Assembly (NCBI GenBank): GCA_050084515.1
Contig: CM114274.1
Span: 9,610,001 to 9,674,000, forward strand
From: Blasia pusilla
Taxonomy: Eukaryota > Marchantiophyta > Marchantiopsida > Blasiales
Direction: 5' to 3'
DNA length: 64,000 nt
Positions 11,920 to 22,692 of this stretch are shown in pieces. The notes beneath the pieces were generated by a model. It was not told where the DNA came from. It searched no databases and worked only from the letters and a program-made list of their open reading frames with translations. A program made the translations under genes and the position numbers. Within the stretch, counting starts at the first letter, position 1. Each line of letters starts with the position of its first letter.

Positions 11920-14552
11920 AGCCTCCCCCTAAAGAGTCCGACTCCTAAGAGATTATAAAAATAGTCATCACTAACACCATGAAAAGCAGCACGCGCTTCG
12001 CAGAATCGTCGCAGCCTTCTCTGATCTTCTTCTGTTCAATCCGTTCTCCCCGCGCTTGCTTCCAACTCACCGTCCACATTGAGGTATCCATTAAAGGAAT
12101 GGACCCGGCGCTTGGCCCTGCGTTGACGCGGGAAGACTAACGCGGAGAAAGCGGTGTCGCTCCGGAGGATTTTGACTCGGTATGCCTGTGCAGTGGCACG
12201 CAACCTAGCCTCTAGTTTTCCGGCGAACAATGAATCACCACTTGGCACATTTCTAAATTGTATTCTTATTCTTACATTATTACTATCACCATACTATATT
12301 GTACTCGCATAGCCAACACTTCGAATATAGTTTTATTATATTAAAAAATCTTAAAATTGTGATAACAATTTTTAGTGATTGGTCCAGCGTAAACGGCTAA
12401 TCATCCCCACTTGACATATCAACCCAAAACCCCAAAGTTTATGCTTTTCAACCCCAAAGTTTACGCTTTAAACGAGATGAGATGTATTATCAAAAATGAA
12501 TAGTGTAACTATTGAGAGAAAATACTCAAGAAAACTAATTATTGTTTTTTTTTTTAAAATAAATTTTCATGAATCATAATGGAAATGATAATATATTTCA
12601 TATTTTATGAAAAAAATTAAGATCGAAAAAATAATTCTCAAAATAAAAGTTCAATAATAATTGAGCATATTCATTTCCATGTGACCTTGTTCATATACCT
12701 TTATTTTAAGTGCATGAGTCACTAGAGATAAAAATCCATAAAAGTTAACTCTCAATAGGAAACCATAAGACAAAAATAGAGAGATTGAAGAAGAGCATTA
12801 TTTTGAAATTTTAATTTTCAATTAATGTGAGAATGGGAAGAAAATAAAGAACCTACTTGAAGAAATATTTTATCATTCAATTTCAAAAAGTGACGGGAGG
12901 AAATATGGAATAAAATTTGAACACATGAAGAGGCACACATAAATTTTCCTGCCAACATTCTCCATTCAAAAACATTAGAATATGAGAGAGGAAAGCATAC
13001 AAACAAAGACCACATGACTCATTTCCATACACTTGCCCTTCAAAATTTTAGGGTTGATGTTACGTAAGTTCAAGGAGAATACTTATCACGATGCACGCCA
13101 AGCTTCAAATCAAGTGTCAAAAGATCCGTGTGAAATCAATCACTTGGACGGATACCTACCAATCTCCTGTCAATCGAAGTGATCAATCAAATAAACCTAA
13201 TGAGTTAGAGGACGACTTTTCGATTACAGCAAAGTTCGGTGATGAGAATACAGTCTACTGCAGATACGAAAACAACTGATCGCGATGTAGGTCAATTCCT
13301 CATCATGAGTCAAAACATGTATGTGAAATAACGCGGACGGATACCTCCCAGTTTCGTCACAATAGAGGCGATTAGTCAAGTATTGAGAGTAGTGTTGAGA
13401 GTTCGAGCCTGGGGATCACGGCAATGACAGACTCAGAAAGAACGCTCCACGGGGGGAGCGGCGATGCAGCACCAGATTACATACGGGGGAAAAAAAAAAT
13501 CAACCAGAAATAATTATTTACGAAAACGTACCGATTTGGAAACTGGAAGCGTTGGCCTCGCTGTGCGTGCAGGTCAATGAAAGAGCAGCACTGTACTAAC
13601 GCCATCGACGCCCCCGCGGCCGAAGGATTGACTTCGTAGTCCTCGTGGAGAGGCGATCTCTAGGTTCGGCGTCGTCGACTTGCCATGACTGCGCACTATA
13701 TTCGCTTCAACATTCGCGCACAAACTTCTCTCCTCCTCCGCTTCAACGAATTTTCGTACACGCTTCGTCAAATTGACGCAGTGGCAGTACGCCCGCGGAG
13801 ACGACATAGCTCCTCCTCCTTTTCCGCCGCGCAAAGACGAAGTCTCCCTGCGCTGCCTGCTAGGAAATGGGGACAAAATTTTATCCTCTTAGAATACACA
13901 TTTATGATCGTATAAAGACAATAAATTGCGTCGAAGGGGGAGAGCGAAGACAAAATATTTGGAAAAAGACACAATACATATTTAGGTTTTATACTAAGCT
14001 CCCCTATGGGACGCCCAGTTATTTTGTGCCAAAGCTCATTGGGAATAGTTTTCACCATTTTTTAACGAATAATTTAAATTTATCTAGCAATATTCAAATT
14101 TTGGACTCTTCTCATTTCACAAGATGATTAGAAATTTTGAGATTAAATCTTCTATCATTTATGAAGTGAAGCAACTTTAGACATAACCCAAATTAATGAA
14201 CTTTCTTTGAGATGTTCCATGCAATTTAAAAACCATATGACCGGAGAGAACTTGACCAACTTATGAAACTTTAGATAGGGAGGGGTTCAAAATGAAAGGG
14301 AAATTCATTTTTAAATAGAAGGATGAGGTCTACTCTTCCAAACTAAGAAGAATTTTTGAGTTCTTTTTTTCAATATCATAAAGGAAACGGTTGGGGCAGG
14401 AGGTTTCGATTGGGTGTAGGACTTCTAAGGGAGATTTTTGTCTTAAATTTATGGGTGAGGAGAGTTTAGTCACTGTGCTAAAACTATTAATACGTGAATA
14501 AAAGAAGATGAAAAAAGCATCATAAATACACAGAGTCACACAGGGGAGTTCA

Positions 14553-14563
14553 CAAAGCCACAC
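14553..14563. repeat. Target site duplication of the non-LTR element, left copy
   Basis: CAAAGCCACAC recurs exactly at 18464-18474. Allowing one mismatch extends the match to 14 bp. The pair brackets the element and fixes its ends. Confidence 0.85.
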
Positions 14564-17500
14564 GGAAGAGCGGGCGGAGCTCTACGGGAGGGCGCGGCGG
14601 AGCTCCACGGGATGGCGGCGGGGATGGAAAGGAGACTGATGGTGGGATGGAGGGGGATCCTGTGTTATATCAAAACGGAGATACCGACTTTCTCTACGTT
14701 TTGATCCGTAGCGTCAATCTTCTAGTGAAGTATTTTTCATTTTATTTTGTTTTGTAGATTTTTGTTGTTTTAGGGTTTCTCATGTAGGTATTTGGGTCCT
14801 CTTTGTTGTCTCGTTTTGTTGTAATGCTTTGAATGCTTCCAAGACAACTAAAGTTGTTATTCCACACCACCCCTTTTTCTTCTCTATGTCCTTATTTTGT
14901 AGCCACACACGTTCCTCGTTCACGTTTGACCCATGTTTTTCTCCCTTATCCCACTCTATTCCCATCTATTTTTTCCATCTATTCTTTTTCCATATCACTA
15001 GTACCTCCATACTATCTCTACATTATTTGGGGAAGGGGTTGGGCCATATGTCATAGGTGAAGCTGGTAGATGAGAGTTCATACTAGGGAGGACATTTTCG
15101 TGGACGGGAAGAGAGTCGGTTACCACTAGGGCTAGTTCGAATGGGGGTTGTGGGGCGGATTTTGGTGGGGTTTATCTCTCGAGTTTGACGGAGGGGGTCA
15201 TGTTCTCTTCTTGGTGAGAGGTGTCCATGCCTCGACCTGCATCGGCCCCTCGCGTAGGGGCTCGTGGGTCATCTAGCCGGGATACGAAATGCCCTTTTTG
15301 TCCCGAATTCTTCACTCGTTCAAGAATTCGGAACCATTTAGCGGCTAAACATCCTGACTTTGATAGATTCGGATGGGTGGTTCCTCCAGTCGATCATGAA
15401 TGCTCACCGGTGCTTCATGCATCATCACCCCCTCCCGAGGCATGGGAGTGGTTGAGGTCCCACCTTGGCAGCATCACAAGTCTCTTTGAGACCCGTTTTC
15501 CCTGCCCGAGGTTGTTTCATAGGATCCCCCATGCTATACGGGATGAGCTTCGCTAGTCTTTCATCCTTCCCTTATCTAGGATCGCACTTGATCCTATGGA
15601 TGAGCTCTCGTGGTATCTACTACTTCTCCTTCCACGATGGTATCTTCGCTATACCCGAGGAGGGAAGGCTGGACATAGAGAGGTTGTGGCCCGATTGCGG
15701 CGCTTCCGAGAAGGTGATTGGGAGTCTCTACAGAGTAAGTTCGTGGCATACGCCAGAGGTAGCACTCCACATGGTTTCCCAGCAGACGATCTTGTAGCTG
15801 CCAGATTGTGACGATGTAGGAGACTTGGGCGAGCCGGGGAGTACTCGCAAGCGGCTCGTGCACTCCGCCCCATGGATATGGCTCCTCCTTCCACTGTTAC
15901 CATCGACGCCCTCCGGAGGCTACATCCTCGTCTAGTGGTTGACATCCCAGCATTTGTACGTGACTTCCATCCTGACACGACCTTATGCCTAGACCTGTCC
16001 CTCTTTGCATGGGCACTCGGGCGTTCCCCTAGGATAGCAGTTGGAGGGTTGTCCGGTATGATGTACGAATACCTTCGTGATTTCTTTCCCTCCGAGGACT
16101 TCGCTAGCGGCTTTTCGGAGTTGCTTCAAGTTGCCTCTCACCTAGCTCAGGGGAGAGTGCCAATAGTAGTAGCCCAGGTATTGGGGGCGGGACGACTTTT
16201 GGCGTTATCAAAGGAGGGTGGAGGGATCCGTCCGATTGCCATAGGGGAGGTGCTCTTGCGGTTGGTGAGTCTCACTATCGCTTTGCAGTTCCGTGAGGCT
16301 TTCCAGTCACATCTGAGTCCGCACCAGTTCGGAGTTGCCACGCCAACTGGTTGTGAGGCTGTAGCCTTAGGTTTGAGGGCTTGTTTAGATATACATCCTG
16401 AGTGGGTGGTTCTCCAAGTTGATGTGAAGAACACCTTTAACTCAGTGTCTCGGGCAACTATCTTCACGGAGGTGAGAGATGCAGGGGGTCCCATAGCGAG
16501 CGTGATTCCCTTCGTGCATGCTTTTTATGGGGCCCCCTCGGCTCTCTATTTTCACCACCGTAGGTTCGAGGAGGAGGTCACGGTCTTGGAGTCTGCTACC
16601 AGGACGCGGCAGGGTGATCCCTTGAGTGGTGCATTGTTTGCTTTGGCTCATTATCGAGCAGTTCTTTCTACGGTGGAGGCTTTCCCGGGTTGCATTTTCC
16701 CTTCGCTGGCAGATGATACTCACATTGTCGGCCCTGGAGACTTGGTTGTTCCTACATTTCAGCACAGTTGGCACACGTCGGCCTCGCGATGAAGGTGGGA
16801 AAGTGCAAGGCTTGGTCTTCATTACGCTTGTCAGCAGATATTCATTTACCCGACGGTTTTTTGACACCTGCTGGAGGGCTTCGCGTCTTGGGAGTCCCAC
16901 TCGGGAGCCAGGACTTTGTATCGAGTTTTGTGGCGGCGGCTCTTACCAAGGATCTTCTTCATGTCGACGATCTCACGAGGATTGGTGACCCTCAAGTAGC
17001 TTATGGAATCCTCTCGTCATGTTTTGCTCGTAGACCTGGTTATCTGTGTAGAACCGTGTGGGCGACTAGCCATATTTCTTCCTTGTATAGATCCTTTGAT
17101 AGAAAGATTATGCAAGCGTTTGGGGATCTTCTAGGACCCGGCTCATTAGAGTGCCCCGTGGGGGACTTAGCTAAGAGACAGGCTTCTTGGCCGATTGCCT
17201 TTGGTGGAGTAGGGCTCATATCGACTAAGTTAGTGGCGTCTTCAGCCTTTTTAGGGAGTTGGGCCACTGTAGCACCCCTCCTTTGCTCCCGATTTTTGGT
17301 TAGGGATAGACCGCTGATTTTACAGTACGTTTCCCAGGTTGAGGATGGTCTTTTCCCACTTTAGTCTTCACTCACAGCTTGTAGAGACTCCCTTCTTGTT
17401 GAGGCTAGAGCAGTTCTTCCCGCTTTCTCTTCCCTAGTTACCTCCTGACAGTCTAGGTTCCAATCTTCTTTGATGGAAGCCCACTTTGATGCATTGTTTA

Positions 17501-18463
17501 GAGCTACTATGTCAGACGGGAATATCCCCATGGAGGTTCGGGCCCGTATTCGCTCTTGCTCCGGAAAGGGGGAAGGCTCATGGGTGGGGGCTTGTCCCCT
17601 CATCCCGGATTTCCACATTGCACCACTTACCTACACTACAACGATGAGGTTCTGACTAGGCCTGCCCCAACCAATGGTGGTTGGTTCGACACATTGCGAG
17701 TGTCACCGGAGTCTAGATCCACTTTGTGTGCATTTGGCACGGTGTCCAGTTGGGGGTGAGAGGATAGCCACTCACGATGCAATGCGGGATATTATGTTCT
17801 CTATTGCTCGGGAGAGTGGATTCCATGTACAAAGAGAGAGGCACTACTCCATATGGGATTCCCTTATCCGTGCTGATCTCTACATGACGAGGGAGTCTGA
17901 GGTGGTGGTAGCAGATGTTGTGGTGACGGATCCTACGCGGGAGGCGGTGCGAGCCCAAGTGGTAGCACAAGGGAGATTGCTACAAGGAGCGGCGGTCAAG
18001 AAGACCCACATTTATAGTCGACTTCATGACGGACATCGATTTATCCCCCTAGCCATTGAGATGTATGAGGCGATGGGGGAGAGGTTTGACTCGTTCCTTA
18101 CGGATTGCGCCCATCATCTCTAGTCGAGAAATGGGTTGTCCTTAGCCATTGCGATACTTTATTGAAGGCAACGGGTCTCCATAGCTTTGCAGCGCGCCCA
18201 GGAAAATGGGCTTCTGCGGCGGACTCGGCGGTTGGAGACGCCAAGGCTAGAGGCCCACTTAGTAGTAGTCATAGTTCTCTAGGTGTTGCTGATATTGTCT
18301 CTGCTGTTGGTGATTTTGGTCGTTAGGGGGGAAGGCCCCCTTCTTTCTCCTAAGGGCCGGTTCCGGCCTCTTGAGGTCTATTTTCTGGATCTCCATGCCC
18401 CCTCTTTTGTATCGTGATGGGTTTCCCATCCTTTTTCTACATATATATATATTTTTTATTTCT
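14564..18463 (+). mobile_element. Non-LTR retrotransposon with restriction-like endonuclease
   Basis: A 3.9-kb element bounded by an 11-bp target duplication. It has a GC-rich 5' leader with two copies of a GCGGAGCTC-containing unit, one long coding region (about 15221-18123), a 3' UTR and a short AT-rich tail (18441-18463). The domain set (N-terminal C2H2 finger, RT, C-terminal Cys/His knuckle, PD-(D/E)XK-type endonuclease) places it with R2/Utopia-like LINEs and not with APE-type plant L1 elements. It is apparently full length because the 5' leader and duplication are both present. The coding region is disabled by stops and at least one frameshift. Confidence 0.85.
15221..18123 (+). pseudogene. 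Zinc finger - reverse transcriptase - REL endonuclease ORF
   Basis: The product would nick target DNA and prime reverse transcription from it. In order: a C2H2 finger (CPFC ... HLAAKH) near 15298-15360; RT motifs GGGIRPIAIGEVLLRLVS, LQVDVKNTFNSVSR (catalytic Asp), RQGDPLSGALFALA and LADDTHIVG (the F/YxDD box appears as A-D-D), then KVGKCKAW and LRVLGVPLG; a C-terminal knuckle in CECHRSLDPLCVHLARC; and an endonuclease with IRADLYM, VVVADVVVTDP, a downstream KK and RFIPLAIEMYEAMG. In-frame stops end segments at 15556, 15811, 17364 and about 17655. Near 16768-16792 the frame shifts by one between the RT catalytic box and the thumb. Any start before 15221 is unclear. The family is sure; the clade name is an inference. 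Confidence 0.8.
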
Positions 18464-18474
18464 CAAAGCCACAC
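18464..18474. repeat. Target site duplication of the non-LTR element, right copy
   Basis: Exact copy of the 11 bp at 14553-14563, directly after the AT-rich tail of the element. Confidence 0.85.
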
Positions 18475-21315
18475 CATGAGGCTCAAGGAAAGGAAAAAAT
18501 GAAGGACCTTGCTAAAATCTAACCTTGCAAAATATGTTAGGGATTACTAAGAAGAAAAAATACCAAGAAGAGGATCTTTAAGAATTTGCGTCTCACACCC
18601 CGTATACTGTGTAAAGACCAACCTAAAATAACATCTCTTGCACTATGAACTCATTAAAGACAAAGCCAAAATAACATCTCTAGCACTATGAACTCATTAA
18701 AGACCAAGCCAAAGTAACATTTTTGAATTAACAGAAGCGACATATGCTATTAATTGTTTGGAACACCTTTTGTTTGGAACACCAACACTCCGACCATTCA
18801 CAAAACCTTTGCCCATTTGGGCCATTTCCTAATAATATGATTAGATTCATTTAATTAGGCCCCAAGTATGGCTTCTCTTAATTTTTAGAGCTTTCTAAGT
18901 ATGCCACAACACCCCTTTAGACAAACTCTTCTTTGAGTATGTCTAGCACAACACTAAATGTTGTGTCAAGTACCAAAGTGACATATGCATGTGGTATATT
19001 AGCTTACATTTGTTTTGCAAATTTTCATGCAACATTTGGTGTTTGCTTGGATCAACCCTATTATTTTCCATTGTTTTTTGGCATTGTTTACCCTCAATTG
19101 ACTTCATGAGGATAATCTAAAACTTTGAATTTCCTGCTGTATTTCACTCACTTGCAGCCATGCTTTTTACATTCATCAAGTTCTTTCTTAGATTTTTGAG
19201 AAATGTTGTCAATGACTAGAGTCTAAATATGTGTAATGTGGGCTCTCTCTCAAGTGTGACCATATTTTGCAGATTTCTCCAACTTATTCTTTGACGTGGA
19301 TTGAAGAAAATCTCATTTTAATTACTTTCTTTCATGTGTTCTATGCCCGCTCTTATGATAAAGCATTGTCTTCCCCATATTCTATGAAGTGCCTTCACAA
19401 GCATTTGTTTATTGAGGTATGCACATTTGGTTTGTATGATTTGTGTTACTTAATATTTCAGTTAATGTTGGTTAAGCGTTGTGTTTACAGTATTTCCTTT
19501 GCTCCATGATTGAATTTTTGTACTTGAATGATTTTCACTTATACTTTTTTTGGTCAGGTATTTACAATGAAGCTTTTTCTTTTCTATTTCCGTGAATCGC
19601 CTTCACACACATCTATTTATTGAGGTACGCACATCTAGTTTGTATGATTTGTACACCTGATAATTCACTTAATGTTGATTTTATGATATGTTTACACTGC
19701 GTTTGTTGCTCCGTGTTTGAATTTTTGTACTTGAATGATTGCTTTGAACTCACTCATACTTTTACATTTTTTTAAGTGTATGCATGCCTAAAGAGTTTCT
19801 TCACGGTAAGATTTTTTATTCTTCTACAAAACATATCACTTTCTTCTCATGCGTCTCTCTTTTTGCTACATTGGTATGTTGCTCTTATCTCTAAATTATT
19901 TAATGTATATCATTGCTCATGAGTCATGTTTATGTGTTGGTGTGGTGTTGTGTGTATAATATGTTGCTTTATTTTTTCATTAGTTGTGTTGGTACCGGTA
20001 ATCACATATTTTCAAATCTTCACGATGAGTGCGTTTAAGTTACACTTTTATAAATTGTTGAAAATGATTGAGGGTAGAGTTGTTATGCGTCTACCTTTTC
20101 TATATGTGTTTTTTTGGTCCAAAAATCATGTTTGTCAAATTGTCAATATGGAGTTCACTTTACCCACATAACTTTATGATGCTTGCAAGGTGTGTACCTT
20201 AAGAGGTGAGTGGGAAGGTGCCCTCTATTCTCTGCAAATCAGAGATTCTATTTTAGGATGTTCAATTATGACTCATTTTTTAGTTTTGGCAGCATACATG
20301 TGATAAAGATTTCTGCCCATGTGTTCTCAGTTACATTTTTCTCTTTTTTTCCGTATTCACAAGTTGGGAATTAAATCAGATTCTTTGTCTAGTTTATAAT
20401 GTTTACACATCTAGAAAAGGAACATCAAGCATTACAACTACATTTGCGTCTCCAACTATCGATGAATCATCTATCACGCATTTTTTTACAAGGTATACCA
20501 TCCATCGTCTATTTTGCGACTTTTAAAAAATATGATATTTACGTATGCATGTAAGTACAAAAAATTTGATTGTATGTCAACTTTGTACCTTGAAGTAAAG
20601 CTCAAAAAAATATGGAAATGAAATGAAAAAAATTATAGTAATCATATGAACCTTTCCATTTCAAGGTTTTTCTAGTTGAAGAAAGTTGTCGATGTTTTTT
20701 TTTTTACCAACCTACATAAGCGACTTCTATAGAACCACCCTTTGTGAGTTGAATACAATGTTCTCCACTCAAAATTGTCTTTGTATATGTTGGCGATTTT
20801 TTTATGATTAAATTTGGAGATGACACTCAATTTACGTTATTGAAGAAAATGTTCAAAGAAAGATATATCAAAGTATATGCAACACTATGAAGATGAAAAT
20901 TCCATGAAGATTGATATAATCACGTTTCTAGTTAGCACTTAAGACTATGAAGTTGTTTCTAGTTAGCACTTATAATTATGAAGTTGTGATGCACACCATG
21001 AAGTACATATGAACAGGAATTGGCGGGTGGATTGGACCACTCTTTCATTCTCATAGTTATGTCTTTCCATGGGATATCCACACACAATAGAATATAGGGA
21101 ATTTAGTTAAAGAGACTATGCATCTTCTCATTGACTTATTTAACCATTTTTGGGGCAAATTTTGAAGGTGTTATTAATCCCTTATGATCTTACCAGTATT
21201 TTCCCCATTAATGGAGTAGGAGCAATAAAGTCCTTATCACAAACTTTAATTTTTTGAACATACAACACTTTCTAGATAATTGCATGGTGGGATCACGTCG
21301 TGTTTTAGTAAGGTA
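18475..21315. other. AT-rich DNA with an internal duplication
   Basis: No gene recognised. A segment of about 160 bp at 19372-19533 recurs diverged at about 19589-19745, with shared phrases such as GAATTTTTGTACTTGAATG. A phrase of about 50 bp near 18601-18660 is repeated at once. Short frames at 19267-19509 and 19926-20171 show no domain. Confidence 0.4.
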
Positions 21316-21419
21316 TGTGGTGCGCATAGACATCATTGTTACCGCTAATCCCATGCTAACTCATGGCATCCAAACATCGAGACCAGAAGTATCCAACTAT
21401 TTCCAATCTCTCACAAGAT

Positions 21420-21477
<58 letters not shown>

Positions 21478-21925
21478 GTCAAACCAAACCCACTCTCCTA
21501 ATGAGAGGTTTGGGGTACACACACAAGGTAAGGAGAAACATAGCTCCCCCCTCATGCCAAGAGGTTCAACAAAGAGAGAATGAGCTCTCAAGCTCTCTCT
21601 CTCTCTTGGAGATATACCTCTTCCCTCTCCCAAGCTCTCTCCATGGCAACCTATGCTCGGAAGTCACCTCCTTGGCTTTTCACCTATTGTAGCGGGTCAA
21701 GGGACACTTCCTAAAGTGGAAAGTCAACTATACTAAATATGGAAAGTTACCCAAAATAGTAAGTTTTTTTATTTATGGCTCCAAATGAGCCGAAAAAAAA
21801 GGGAAACATGTTCTCTCAAGTTACCGGTAGCCTAAGTAGATCATCCTCGACCTCTTGAGGTTGTCCTTCAATATCCTTGAAGGTGCTCTACTAGATCTCA
21901 TTGCTCTATCATAACAGACATGATA
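21316..21925 (-). repeat. Solo terminal repeat (A-B unit) of the methyltransferase retrotransposon family
   Basis: Read on the - strand this matches the outer element at 43958: first the A part, then the B part, with ends of the TGTC ... GACA type (here diverged, CATGATA and TGTGGTGC). The left flank is GGTA and the right flank GATA, a possible worn 4-bp duplication. A (CT)n tract has expanded inside it. An A-B solo unit is what recombination between A1 and A2 of a full element would leave, with the internal region lost. Confidence 0.65.
21421..21475. repeat. (CT)n microsatellite
   Basis: Pure CT dinucleotide run of about 27 units inside the solo terminal repeat. The matching place in the outer-element repeats is a short GA-rich stretch, so the run expanded after insertion. 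Confidence 0.95.
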
Positions 21926-22070
21926 GATATTTAATGCTTGCATCATATTTTTTCATTTCTTATTGGATTTTCAATAGTATTGTTGTGAATTTCTTCTCTC
22001 GTTATGAAATCAAGTTCTAGGGATAAAGAATTTTGTGGCACATAGGAAATTTTCTACCAAATCGTCATCA

Positions 22071-22688
22071 TGTCACATCTGAGTAGCCGATAGGCCGAGA
22101 TCTATCGTTGATAGGGCGTAGGAGCCAGCGGACTATCTTGAGTGTAACTTTGTCCCGCGGTGTCGGATGAGGTTGAGGATAGGTCCATTGTATCAGGAAC
22201 GTCATTTCTGACAACTTTCATGTTGAGGAATTTCACAACCGGGTGACTTGTTGACTAGGTCACCCGCCCCTGGTAACCTGTGCGTGCATGTTACCAAGGG
22301 GATGGCTATTTTTAGGGAAAGAGCCTTTTGGCTCTTCCCAACCCTATGTAAGAGAGGAAGATGGCTTTCCTAAGCCATCTTTCTCATGTTGGGCCGTTGG
22401 AGCACCTCTCTTGTATGTGTGTGAGATAGGACTAGGGTGCTAGCGTCCGGATTCCTTGATAGCACAGGGTGGATGAGGCTCGATATGCCAATGTAGATTG
22501 AGGAGTGGAGTTTTAGGCCGGGTGTGCCATTTTTACTACTCTTTATTTTTGTTGTGTGATCTCCATGTATATGTATGAGTTGATTTTTTGTATATGTGTG
22601 GATCGACCGTGTGTGGGGAAGATCGATGTTGTGTGGTGTGGATGTGACCAACGATGTATGTTGTGTAGCGATATGTATGCGCACGACA
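22071..22688 (+). repeat. Solo terminal repeat with 4-bp target duplication
   Basis: It begins TGTCACATCT and ends GCGCACGACA, with ATCA immediately on both sides (22067-22070 and 22689-22692). The last 35 bp closely match the end of the outer element's B repeat at 63366-63400, while the body differs, so it belongs to a related subfamily. A short hairpin (AAGATGGCTT / AAGCCATCTT, near 22360-22381) lies inside. The perfect 4-bp duplication supports integrase-mediated insertion. Confidence 0.75.
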
Positions 22689-22692
22689 ATCA

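Larger units (their letters stand above)
8907..14552. other. Unassigned DNA with hairpins and short duplications
   Basis: No gene recognised. A segment of about 110 bp at 8442-8557 is repeated in diverged form at about 9025-9130. A 27-bp unit is tandemly duplicated at about 10987-11043. A segment of about 80 bp near 13113-13195 recurs near 13304-13382. Three hairpins at 10101-10229 and 11872-11919 are listed separately. The part from 12250 to 13080 is strongly AT-rich without coding signal. Short frames between 10430 and 11930 show no domain. Confidence 0.4.

Noticed and set aside
21254-21692. Frames encoding long Ser-Leu runs
   Set aside because: They are translations of the CT microsatellite inside a solo terminal repeat.
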